Of a stretch of DNA of 23,826 nucleotides, positions 13,881 through 21,184 are shown in pieces; positions within the stretch are counted from its first letter, which is position 1; each line of letters starts with the position of its first letter. This DNA comes from DATCDE01 sp038252405. GTDB lineage: Bacteria > Actinomycetota > Actinomycetes > Prado026. A program made the translations under genes and the position numbers. Under the pieces are notes generated by a model. That model saw only the letters and a list, made by a program, of their open reading frames with translations. It made no database searches and had not been told where the DNA came from. The stretch is taken from NCBI GenBank assembly GCA_038252405.1, contig JBBSAJ010000035.1:1-23826 (forward strand), written 5' to 3'.

Positions 13881-14981
13881 TCAGCCGGCCAGCCGCTGGG
13901 CGGCGGCGGCCACCCGCTCGTCGGTCGCGGTCAGCGCGACCCGCACGTACCGGGCCCCTTTGGCACCGTAGAAGTCACCGGGGGCGACCAGGATGCCGCG
14001 CTCGGCGAACCAGTCCACGGTGTCCCGGCAGGGCTCGTCGCGGGTCGCCCACAGGTACAGCCCGGCCTCCGAGTGCTCCACCCGGAGTCCGGCCTCGCGC
14101 AGCGCCGCGAGCAGCAGGTCCCGGCGCCCGCGGTACCGGCTGCGCTGCTCCACCACGTGCTGGTCGTCGTCCAGCGCGGCGGTCATGGCCGCCTGGACCG
14201 GGTCGGGGACCATCAGGCCCACGTGCTTGCGCACCGCGAGCAGCTCGGCGACCACCGACCGGTCACCGGCGACGAACCCGGCGCGGTAGCCGGCCAGGTT
14301 CGACCGCTTCGACAGCGAGTGGACGGCGAGCAGCCCACGCAGGCTGCCCCCCGCCACGTCGGGGTGCAGCACCGAGACCGGCTCGGCGTCCCAGCCCAGC
14401 TCGATGTAGCACTCGTCGGACACCACCAGCGCCCCGCGCTCCCGGGCCCAGGCGACCACCTTGCGCAGGTGCTCGGCGGGCAGCACCCGTCCGGTGGGGT
14501 TGGCCGGGGAGTTGACCCACACCAGGTCCACCCGGCGCGGGCCGAGGGCGACCAGCGAGTCGGCCACGACCACCTCCGCCCCGGCCAGCAGGGCGCCGAC
14601 GGCGTACGTCGGGTAGGCGAGCTCGGGCACCACCACGACGCTGCCCGCGCCCAGCCCGAGCAGCGTGGGCAGCCAGGCCACCAGCTCCTTGGAGCCGATC
14701 GTCGGCAGCACCGCCGCCGGGTCGATCTCGCGAACGCCGAGCCGCCGGGCAAGCCAGCGGACGACGGCGGCCCGCAGCTGCGGGGTGCCCTGCGTGGTCG
14801 GGTAGCCAGCGGCGTCCGCGGCAGCACGTAGCGCGGCCTGGACCGTCTCCGGCGTCGGGTCGACCGGCGTGCCCACCGAGAGGTCGACGATGCCGCCGGG
14901 GTGGGCGCGCGCGCGCTCGGCCGCGGCTGCCAGGGAGTCCCAGGGGAACTCCGGCAGCCGGGCCGAGACCGGCTGGGTCAG
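13881..14981 (-). CDS. dapC: Succinyldiaminopimelate transaminase, apparent CTG start
   Basis: 366 residues if started at CTG 14981. Class I/II PLP aminotransferase with NSPANPTGRV, SDECYIELGW and the PLP lysine in SLSKRSNLAGYRAGF (Lys225). It converts N-succinyl-2-amino-6-ketopimelate to succinyl-DAP. Family N-terminal residues (SARLPEFPWDSLAAAAERARAHPGGI, each part matching the mycobacterial start in my memory) lie upstream of the first GTG (14876) and are in frame back to a TGA at 14987-14985. No ATG, GTG or TTG occurs in that stretch; CTG, which shares CTGA with the fdxC stop, is the only reasonable start. The overlap implies translational coupling to fdxC, as expected for this conserved pair. 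Confidence 0.9.
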   Translation of the reverse strand: MTQPVSARLPEFPWDSLAAAAERARAHPGGIVDLSVGTPVDPTPETVQAALRAAADAAGYPTTQGTPQLRAAVVRWLARRLGVREIDPAAVLPTIGSKELVAWLPTLLGLGAGSVVVVPELAYPTYAVGALLAGAEVVVADSLVALGPRRVDLVWVNSPANPTGRVLPAEHLRKVVAWARERGALVVSDECYIELGWDAEPVSVLHPDVAGGSLRGLLAVHSLSKRSNLAGYRAGFVAGDRSVVAELLAVRKHVGLMVPDPVQAAMTAALDDDQHVVEQRSRYRGRRDLLLAALREAGLRVEHSEAGLYLWATRDEPCRDTVDWFAERGILVAPGDFYGAKGARYVRVALTATDERVAAAAQRLAG

Positions 14982-15304
14982 TGCTCACCGCCCTGCGGCG
15001 GGAGCGCAGACACCACCGGGTGGTCCTTCTCGATCTTGCCGAGCTTGGAGGCGCCGCCGGGCGAGCCGAGGTCGTCGAAGAACTCGACGTTGGCCTTGTA
15101 GAAGTCCTTCCACTGCTCCGGCAGGTCGTCCTCGTAGAAGATCGCCTCGACCGGGCAGACCGGCTCGCAGGCCCCGCAGTCGACGCACTCGTCGGGGTGG
15201 ATGTACAACATCCGCTCGCCCTCGTAGATGCAGTCGACCGGGCACTCCTCGACACAGGCCTTGTCGAGCACGTCGACGCACGGCAAGGCGATCACATAGG
15301 TCAC
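14978..15304 (-). CDS. fdxC: Seven-iron ferredoxin (FdxC/FdxA type)
   Basis: 108 residues. Cysteines at 9, 17, 21, 25, 40, 43, 46 and 50 give the [3Fe-4S] plus [4Fe-4S] pattern (C-x7-C-x3-C ... CVDCGACEPVCPVEAI). It carries electrons in the cytosol. The C-terminal extension (WKDFYKANVEFFDDLGSPGG) is characteristic of actinobacterial and mycobacterial FdxC. GTG start with GAGGAGGAG at good spacing. It is the first gene of a two-gene unit with dapC; that pairing is conserved in many actinobacteria. It diverges from the GNAT-like gene over a 105-bp gap. Confidence 0.95.
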   Translation of the reverse strand: MTYVIALPCVDVLDKACVEECPVDCIYEGERMLYIHPDECVDCGACEPVCPVEAIFYEDDLPEQWKDFYKANVEFFDDLGSPGGASKLGKIEKDHPVVSALPPQGGEH

Positions 15305-15362
15305 GCCGGCTCCTCCTCGTCCCGTCCACCCGAGCGTACGCCGGGGGGCACCCGCAGGCGCC

Positions 15363-15368
15363 TAGTAT
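15363..15368 (+). promoter_or_regulatory. -10 box for the GNAT-like gene
   Basis: TAGTAT is a close match to the sigma-A -10 in an otherwise GC-rich gap. The +1 would be near 15375, a leader of about 35 nt that includes GGGAGGGGG. The complementary strand reads GATACT here, which could serve fdxC. Confidence 0.45.
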
Positions 15369-15409
15369 CGCGCCCTGGTCAGCGGCTTCGCCGGGAGGGG
15401 GTGACATCC

Positions 15410-15985
15410 GTGGGCACGTCGGACGCCGAGGTGCTCGCTCTCGACCGGATCGCTGCCCTGGGCTGGTCGGCCACCGAGTCCGTGCGGCTCGGCGGCTGGC
15501 TGCTGCGGGCGTCCCGGGGGTTCACCGGCCGGGCCAACTCGGTGCTGCCGCTCGGCGGTCCCGGGCAGCCGGTGGACGACGCCATCGCGTACTGCGCGCG
15601 CTGGTACGCGGACCGTGGGCTGCCGCTGAAGTTCCAGGTGCCGCTGCTCTCCGACGACGCCCCGGACACCCGCCTCGGCGAGCACGGGCTGGCCGTCGTG
15701 GACGTCGTCCGGGTCCTGGTCTGCGACGTCGCGGACCTGGTCGCCGACCGCGGCGGACCCGAGGTGCGGGTCCGGCCGGAGCCCACGGCGCAGTGGCTGG
15801 CCGGCTACCACGACCGGGGCGGCGACCTGCCTCCGCACGCCGTCGAGGTCGCGCCGTCGGCCCGGGGGGCCGACTCGGCCTACCTGCAGGTCGCGGTCGA
15901 GAACACCGCCGGGGCCGGGCGCTACGCCGCCCTGGGCTTCGCCGAGCACCACCGCTACCAGTACCGGGTCGCCGTCCAGCCCTAG
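15410..15985 (+). CDS. GNAT-like acetyltransferase remnant lacking the acetyl-CoA loop
   Basis: 191 residues from a GTG with GGGAGGGGG about 10 nt upstream; a GTG at 15401 is in frame too but sits inside the ribosome site. The N-terminal half (AALGWSATESVRLGGWLLRASRGFTGRANSVLPLG) is typical of a group of actinobacterial GNAT proteins. The C-terminal half reads LPPHAVEVAPSARGADSAYLQVAVENT ... LGFAEHHRY. In related proteins as I know them, some 40 residues separate LPPHA from VEVAP and about 20 separate SAR from SAYLQV, and the latter includes the R-x-x-G-x-G/A pyrophosphate loop. Both are missing here, without frameshift. It may be inactive or a recently decayed gene; a different fold is unlikely. 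Confidence 0.65.
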   Translation: MGTSDAEVLALDRIAALGWSATESVRLGGWLLRASRGFTGRANSVLPLGGPGQPVDDAIAYCARWYADRGLPLKFQVPLLSDDAPDTRLGEHGLAVVDVVRVLVCDVADLVADRGGPEVRVRPEPTAQWLAGYHDRGGDLPPHAVEVAPSARGADSAYLQVAVENTAGAGRYAALGFAEHHRYQYRVAVQP

Positions 15986-16001
15986 CCCGCGGTGCCGCGC
16001 C

Positions 16002-16028
16002 GGAACGCCCGGGCGGGGCCCGCCGTTG
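16002..16028 (+). promoter_or_regulatory. Possible ECF (SigE-type) promoter for gnd-pgi
   Basis: GGAAC (16002-16006), 17 nt, CGTTG (16024-16028): the same spacing as the predicted sigE promoter. The +1 would be near 16035, leaving a leader of about 65 nt before gnd, whose ATG has CAGGAGCA upstream. Confidence 0.4.
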
Positions 16029-16100
16029 CGGGTGGCAGGGCCGCACGACAAGGTGGGCACCGCAACCGACGACACCGTAGGACGAGTCAGGAGCACAGCC

Positions 16101-17129
16101 ATGCAGCTGGGAATGGTCGGCCTGGGCCGGATGGGCGCCAACATGACGCGGCGGCTCATGGCCGCGGGCCACGAGGTCGTCGCGTACGACGTCTCGCCGG
16201 ACGCCGTGGCCACGCTGGCCGCCGAGGGCGCCGACGGAGCCGAGTCGCTGGAGGACCTGGTGGCCCGGCTGCACCCGCCGCGCGCGGTGTGGCTCATGGT
16301 CCCAGCCGCGTACACCGAGCAGACGGTCCGCCAGGTGGCCGCGCTGCTGGACCGGGGGGACACCGTCGTGGACGGCGGCAACTCCTTCTACCGGGACGCC
16401 ATCGGGCTGGCCGCCGAGCTCGGCGAGAGCGGCGTGCACCTGGTGGACGTCGGTACCAGCGGCGGGGTGTTCGGGCTCGAGCGCGGGTACTGCCTCATGG
16501 TCGGCGGCGACACCGCCGCCGTCGCGCAGCTGGATCCGGTGCTGCGCGACCTGGCCCCCGGCCTGGACGCCGCGCCGCGCACCCCCGGCCGCCAGGGCGA
16601 GCCGTCGACGGCCGAGCTGGGCTACCTGCACTGCGGCCCGGCCGGGGCCGGGCACTTCGTCAAGATGGTGCACAACGGCATCGAGTACGGGCTGATGGCC
16701 GCCTACGCCGAGGGGCTGGCGATCCTGCAGGCCGCCGACGCGGGCACCCGGCAGCGCACCGCGGACGCCGAGACCGCGCCGCTGCGCGACCCCGAGGCGT
16801 ACCGCTACCGCATCGACGTGGGCGAGGTGGCCGAGCTGTGGCGCCGCGGCAGCGTGGTGGGGTCGTGGCTGCTCGACCTCACGGCCAAGGCGCTCACCGC
16901 CGACCCGCAGCTGGCCGCGTTCTCCGGCCGGGTGTCCGACTCCGGTGAGGGCCGGTGGACCGTGGAGTCCGCCATCGACCTCGGGGTGCCCGCCCACGTC
17001 ATCACGGCGGCGCTGTACGAGCGGTTCGCCTCCCGGGGCAACGCGGACTACGCCGGCCAGGTGCTGTCGGCGCTGCGCCGCGAGTTCGGCGGGCACGAGG
17101 AGAAGCCGGCCGACCAGGGGAAGGGCTGA
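16101..17129 (+). CDS. gnd: 6-phosphogluconate dehydrogenase, short (GntZ/YqeC-like) form
   Basis: 342 residues; the long form has about 470. NAD(P)-binding GLGRMGANM (7-15), DGGNSFYRD (91-99), GTSGGVFGLERGYCLMVGG (118-136) and the catalytic Lys188/Asn192 in GHFVKMVHNGIEYG are present. It oxidatively decarboxylates 6-phosphogluconate to ribulose 5-phosphate. The short form with a YRIDVGEVAELWRRGSVVGSWLLDL core and a C-terminal ARG/NADYAGQ segment is common in actinobacteria, and some are NAD-preferring; the cofactor cannot be settled here. ATG with CAGGAGCA at good spacing. pgi follows after 5 bp, so the two are one operon joining glycolysis and the pentose phosphate pathway. Confidence 0.92.
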   Translation: MQLGMVGLGRMGANMTRRLMAAGHEVVAYDVSPDAVATLAAEGADGAESLEDLVARLHPPRAVWLMVPAAYTEQTVRQVAALLDRGDTVVDGGNSFYRDAIGLAAELGESGVHLVDVGTSGGVFGLERGYCLMVGGDTAAVAQLDPVLRDLAPGLDAAPRTPGRQGEPSTAELGYLHCGPAGAGHFVKMVHNGIEYGLMAAYAEGLAILQAADAGTRQRTADAETAPLRDPEAYRYRIDVGEVAELWRRGSVVGSWLLDLTAKALTADPQLAAFSGRVSDSGEGRWTVESAIDLGVPAHVITAALYERFASRGNADYAGQVLSALRREFGGHEEKPADQGKG

Positions 17130-17134
17130 CGGCG

Positions 17135-18757
17135 GTGCGCGTGGACCAGACCCCCGAGTGGGGCGCACTGGCCGAGCACCAGCAGGCGGTCGCCGGGACG
17201 ACGCTGCGCGAGCTGTTCGCCACCGACCCCACACGCGGACCCGCGATGACCGTCACGGCCGGCGACCTGACGTTGGACTACTCCAAGAACCGGCTCACCG
17301 CCGAGACCGTGCGGCTGCTCGTGGCACTGGCCGAGCGGGTCGACCTGCGGGGGCAGACCGAGGCGATGTTCCGCGGGGACCGGATCAACACCACGGAGAA
17401 CCGCTCGGTGCTGCACGTGGCGCTGCGGATGCCCAGGACGGCGCACCTGGAGGTCGACGGGCGGGACGTCGTCGCCGACGTCCACTCGGTGCTGGACCGG
17501 ATGGGCGACTTCACCGACCGGGTCCGATCCGGTGCCTGGACCGGGCACACCGGGCACCGGATCGGCGCGGTCGTCAACATCGGCATCGGCGGGTCGGACC
17601 TCGGCCCGGCCATGGCCCACCAGGCCCTGCGCGCCTACGCCGACCCCGCCCTGACGGTGCGGTTCGTCTCCAACGTGGACCCGTCCGACATCGCCGAGGC
17701 ACTGATCGGCCTCGACCCCGCCGAGACGCTGTTCGTGGTCTGCTCCAAGACGTTCACCACCCAGGAGACCCTGGCGAACGCGCGGGTGGCCCGACGCTGG
17801 CTGGTCGACGGCCTGGGCGGCGACGAGGCCGCGGTGGCGCGGCACTTCGTCGCGGTCTCCACCAACGCGGAGAAGGTCGCCGCGTTCGGCATCGACCCGG
17901 AGAACATGTTCGGGTTCTGGGACTGGGTCGGCGGCCGGTACTCCTACGACTCGGCCATCGGCCTCACCCTGATGACCGCGATCGGCCGGGACGCGTTCGG
18001 CCAGATGCTCGACGGCTTCCGGACCATCGACGAGCACTTCCGCACGGCGCCCTACGAGCAGAACCTGCCGGCGCTGCTGGGGCTCATCTCGGTCTGGTAC
18101 GTCAACTTCTTCGGCACCTCCACCCAGGCGGTGCTGCCCTACAGCCAGTACCTGTCCCGCTTCCCGGCGTACCTGCAGCAGCTGTGCATGGAGAGCAACG
18201 GCAAGTCGGTCACCAAGGACGGCGAGCCGGTGCAGTGGTCGACCGGGGAGGTGGTCTGGGGCGAGCCCGGCACCAACGGGCAGCACGCGTTCCACCAGCT
18301 GCTGCACCAGGGCACCCGGCTGGTGCCCTGCGACTTCATCGGCTTCGCCCGGTCCAACCGGCCGGTCGACGACCTGCACCAGCTGTTCCTCTCGAACCTG
18401 CTCGCCCAGCCGGCGGCGCTGGCCTTCGGACGCACGGCCGAGGAGGTCGCGGCCACCGGCACCGCCCCCGAGCTGGTGCCGCACCGGGTGATGCCGGGCA
18501 ACCGGCCGTCCAACCTGCTGCTGGCCCCGCAGCTGACGCCGTCCGTGCTGGGGCAGCTGGTGGCCACCTACGAGCACCGGGTGTTCACCCAGGGCGTCGT
18601 CTGGGGCATCGACTCCTTCGACCAGTGGGGGGTCGAGCTGGGCAAGGTGATGGCCACCGAGCTGCTGCCGCCGCTGACCGCGGCCGCCGAGCCGGACCTC
18701 TCCGGCGTCGACTCCTCCACCGCGGCGCTCATCCGGCAGCTGCGCCGGCTGGCCTGA
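17135..18757 (+). CDS. pgi: Glucose-6-phosphate isomerase
   Basis: 540 residues. It interconverts glucose 6-phosphate and fructose 6-phosphate. Family signatures: VNIGIGGSDLGP, VCSKTFTTQET (phosphate-binding region), GGRYSYDSAIG (signature 1), GEPGTNGQHAFHQLLHQG and SFDQWGVELGK (signature 2 with the catalytic Lys). The GTG at 17135 is chosen; a GTG two codons later is also possible and the leftward open frame is antisense to nothing plausible. It is co-transcribed with gnd after a 5-bp gap, and converges on the VanW-domain gene with 15 bp between stops. No sign of damage or transfer. Confidence 0.95.
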   Translation: MRVDQTPEWGALAEHQQAVAGTTLRELFATDPTRGPAMTVTAGDLTLDYSKNRLTAETVRLLVALAERVDLRGQTEAMFRGDRINTTENRSVLHVALRMPRTAHLEVDGRDVVADVHSVLDRMGDFTDRVRSGAWTGHTGHRIGAVVNIGIGGSDLGPAMAHQALRAYADPALTVRFVSNVDPSDIAEALIGLDPAETLFVVCSKTFTTQETLANARVARRWLVDGLGGDEAAVARHFVAVSTNAEKVAAFGIDPENMFGFWDWVGGRYSYDSAIGLTLMTAIGRDAFGQMLDGFRTIDEHFRTAPYEQNLPALLGLISVWYVNFFGTSTQAVLPYSQYLSRFPAYLQQLCMESNGKSVTKDGEPVQWSTGEVVWGEPGTNGQHAFHQLLHQGTRLVPCDFIGFARSNRPVDDLHQLFLSNLLAQPAALAFGRTAEEVAATGTAPELVPHRVMPGNRPSNLLLAPQLTPSVLGQLVATYEHRVFTQGVVWGIDSFDQWGVELGKVMATELLPPLTAAAEPDLSGVDSSTAALIRQLRRLA

Positions 18758-18772
18758 GCCCCGACGAAGGCC

Positions 18773-20545
18773 TCAGCGCGAGGCGCTGGGCGAGGCCGTG
18801 GCAGCGGACGTCGAGCCGGACGCCGACGCGGACGGGGTGGGGGACGGGGCGGCCTTCGGCGCGGCCCGGCAGTAGACCTGGGCGGCCGGGTCGTAGGAGG
18901 TCCGCAGCGGCTCCCGCTTGACCACCACGCCGTCTCGGAGGAACACCCGGGTCACCACGATGTCGAAGCCGGCGACGCCGGCCTGCGGAACGCACGTGGG
19001 GCTGGGGTCGTAGACGGTCTTGGGCGGTGTCACGTTGGTGCGCGGGCCGGACTCGGCCCGGATCGTGTAGCTCTTCGTGGACCAGATCGTCGTGGTCACG
19101 AAGTCGTTGCCGGACTGCGCCGTGACGAGCACGCCGTACGGCGAGTCGTTGCGGAACTTGAGGTCGAGCGAGCCCCACGAGACGGTGGCCTCGAGCCCGG
19201 CCTGGTAGCGGGAGATCCAGAAGCTGTGCGCCCGCTGCTCCACCCGCTCCAGTCCGGAGTAGAAGACCGTGTGCCACAGCGCGGTGGTGGCCGTCGACAC
19301 CCCGCCGCCGTAGTCCTCGAAGAACCGGCCGTTGAGGATGATCGTTCCGACGGTGTAGCCGTTGGCCGCGGTGCGCTCCTTGAGCGTCTCGTTCTGGCTG
19401 TAGGTCTGCCCTGGGAGCAGCAGGGTGCCGTTGATGCGCTGGGCGGCCTGGCCGATGTTCTGCTTGCGGTAGGGCGCGTACGGGAACCGCTGGGTGAACG
19501 TCGAGACCATCTCGGTGACGCCGAGCGCCTGGGCCTGCTCCGTGGTCAGCGTGGGCTGGACGGCGACCAGCGACACGGTGGCCGTCCGGTCCGCGGTCCT
19601 GGGCAGTACCGCGAGCATCGCGGCGGACAGCGCCGCGGGGTCCAGGCCCTGGCCCGCGACCGACGGGACGACGACCGGCTTGCCGTTGATGATCGTGTAG
19701 GTGGCGTCCTTGGCCGCGACCACCCGCAGCCGGCCGGCCAGCTCCTTCTGCAGGCCGGCACCGTCGAGCTGCGGGACCAGCCGGCTCCCGCTGGCCCGGA
19801 AGCTCAGGAACCGGGCGATCTGGGCGGGCGACACGTCCACCTGCGTCGTCCCCACCAGCAGCCGGACCGGCCCGGACAGGGCCGGCTGGGCCACGGTGGT
19901 GAGCGCCCGCTGCACCTCGGCGGCAGCCACGGCCGGCTGCTTCTCCATCACGGGGAGCGCGACGGGCGCGGCGTCGGTGAGGTAGGCGGCCCGGACCGCG
20001 GCGGCCGCCTGCTCGCGGTCCAGGGTCCGACCCGCGACCGGCTGGACGGCGGTCGCGGTCGTGCCCTTGACGGCCACCCCGCCCTCCTGCGGCTGCCGGT
20101 CGACCTGCTTCGCGAGGCCGGCCACCGCGGCGGCGAGCTTCGGGTCGTCGACCGCGACCCTCGGGGCCACCTCGGCACCGGTCAGGAACCGGGCCAGCAG
20201 CGTGACCGGGTTCCACGACCCGGACGCCGCCGCGGCCACCGTCGCCTCGGCGTCCAGGGATAGCCCCGCCGCGGCCGGGTCGACCTGGGCCGTGCTCCCG
20301 GCGACCGTCACCGGGATCGGCCGGGCCGCCCGCTCGCCCAGGGCCGAGGTCAGCGCGGCCGTCGCCTCGTCGTGGGACAGCCCGCCGAGGGCGACACCCA
20401 GGACCTGGGTGTTGTGCGGGACGCCGCCCCCGTCGGCGACCAGCAGCGCGCCGTACAGGAGCGCGGCACCGGCCAGCGCCCCACCCAGGACCACCGGGGC
20501 GCGGCGCGGTAGCCCGCGGCGCGGGCGGGTCAGCGGGTCGGTCAC
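18773..20545 (-). CDS. VanW-domain cell-envelope protein with PG-binding-4-like repeats
   Basis: 590 residues. A basic N-terminus and one membrane helix (about 16-37) put the remainder outside the cytoplasm. Two repeats of a PG_binding_4/YoaR-like module are visible (about 75-185 and 200-310, with TLDREQAAAAVRAAYL and GLDPAALSAAMLAVL). The VanW domain is at about 355-480 (NIGQAAQRINGTLLLPGQTYSQNETL, FEDYGGGVSTATTALWHTVFYSGLE). A Ser/Ala/Pro-rich low-complexity tail closes the protein. VanW domains were named from vancomycin-resistance clusters but their biochemistry is unknown; this type is common in actinobacteria and Firmicutes outside resistance loci. A perfect palindrome and -10 box precede it. 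Confidence 0.88.
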   Translation of the reverse strand: MTDPLTRPRRGLPRRAPVVLGGALAGAALLYGALLVADGGGVPHNTQVLGVALGGLSHDEATAALTSALGERAARPIPVTVAGSTAQVDPAAAGLSLDAEATVAAAASGSWNPVTLLARFLTGAEVAPRVAVDDPKLAAAVAGLAKQVDRQPQEGGVAVKGTTATAVQPVAGRTLDREQAAAAVRAAYLTDAAPVALPVMEKQPAVAAAEVQRALTTVAQPALSGPVRLLVGTTQVDVSPAQIARFLSFRASGSRLVPQLDGAGLQKELAGRLRVVAAKDATYTIINGKPVVVPSVAGQGLDPAALSAAMLAVLPRTADRTATVSLVAVQPTLTTEQAQALGVTEMVSTFTQRFPYAPYRKQNIGQAAQRINGTLLLPGQTYSQNETLKERTAANGYTVGTIILNGRFFEDYGGGVSTATTALWHTVFYSGLERVEQRAHSFWISRYQAGLEATVSWGSLDLKFRNDSPYGVLVTAQSGNDFVTTTIWSTKSYTIRAESGPRTNVTPPKTVYDPSPTCVPQAGVAGFDIVVTRVFLRDGVVVKREPLRTSYDPAAQVYCRAAPKAAPSPTPSASASGSTSAATASPSASR

Positions 20546-20590
20546 GGTCGGCGGGCTCCAGGTCCGTAGATCGTGGGAGGCGACCGGGTC

Positions 20591-20616
20591 AGGGGCACCG
20601 GTGCCCCTCCATGGTA
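20591..20616 (-). promoter_or_regulatory. Promoter of the VanW gene with a perfect 18-bp palindrome at the transcript start
   Basis: Read leftward, TACCAT (20616-20611) is a -10 candidate with +1 near 20604. AGGGGCACCGGTGCCCCT at 20591-20608 is a perfect palindrome spanning that +1, the expected place for a repressor operator. It lies 46-63 nt before the GTG start. Which protein would bind is unknown. Confidence 0.4.
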
Positions 20617-20634
20617 GAGGACCCGTGCGGCGGC

Positions 20635-21165
20635 CTACTCCAGCGACGGGCGCAGCGTGGCGTAACGGCCCCGGTGGTGCAGCAGGGGGGCGGGCCCACC
20701 GTCGGCGTCCGGCACCTCGACCGACAGCACCTCACCGACGACGAGGGTGTGGTCCCCGCCGTCGTAGGTGGCCCAGGTCGCGCACTCGATGACGGCCAGC
20801 GAGCCCTCGACGACTGCGGCACCGGTGACCGCCGAGCGCCGGTGCGGCACCCGGTCCAGCTGGTCGACCAGCTGGCGGCCCTTCGTGGCCAGCCAGACGG
20901 CGGTCTCCTCGGCCTGCACCGGGAGGATCGAGACGGTCCACAGCCCGGACTCGAGGATTGCGTCGTGGAAGCGGGTGAGCCTCTCGACCGACACCAGGGT
21001 GAGCAACGGCTCGAGCGAGACCGACGTGAAGGAGTTGGCGGTCATCGCGTGGTCGAACTCGTCCGCGACCGTCGTGACCACGGTGACCCCTGTGGCGAAC
21101 CGGCCCATGGCCACGCGGAACTGCGCGGTGGTGGGCCGCAGCTCTGGTGCCGGGTGGGACCTCAC
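20635..21165 (-). CDS. Flavin reductase-like FMN-binding protein
   Basis: 176 residues. Flavin reductase domain of the HpaC/RutF type: FRVAMGRFATGVTVVTT (1-36), AMTANSFTSVSLEPLLTLVSVER (FMN and substrate region), FHDAILESGLWTVSILP, and ATWATYDGGDHTLVVGEVLSVEV with the conserved GDHTLVVGEV. Members supply reduced FMN to a two-component monooxygenase or bind FMN for another role; no oxygenase gene is adjacent, so the partner is unknown. The GTG sits 6 nt after TAGGGT, implying a leaderless transcript. The gene follows the REC-GAF gene by 19 bp but may be independently transcribed. Confidence 0.86.
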   Translation of the reverse strand: MRSHPAPELRPTTAQFRVAMGRFATGVTVVTTVADEFDHAMTANSFTSVSLEPLLTLVSVERLTRFHDAILESGLWTVSILPVQAEETAVWLATKGRQLVDQLDRVPHRRSAVTGAAVVEGSLAVIECATWATYDGGDHTLVVGEVLSVEVPDADGGPAPLLHHRGRYATLRPSLE

Positions 21166-21171
21166 CCGGCG

Positions 21172-21177
21172 ACCCTA
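21172..21177 (-). promoter_or_regulatory. -10 box for flavin reductase, predicted leaderless
   Basis: TAGGGT, read leftward, ends 6 nt before the GTG start. No ribosome binding site of the usual kind lies in the 19-bp gap to the upstream gene. Confidence 0.5.
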
Positions 21178-21184
21178 CGTCGAC

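Noticed and set aside
17048..18577. A 509-codon minus-strand frame inside pgi
   Set aside because: Antisense of a clear pgi sequence; no motif or ribosome site.
18750..18778. Possible hairpin between pgi and the VanW gene (CTGAG-CC ... GGCCTCAG)
   Set aside because: The arms are short and bulged in a 15-bp gap; too weak to call a terminator.
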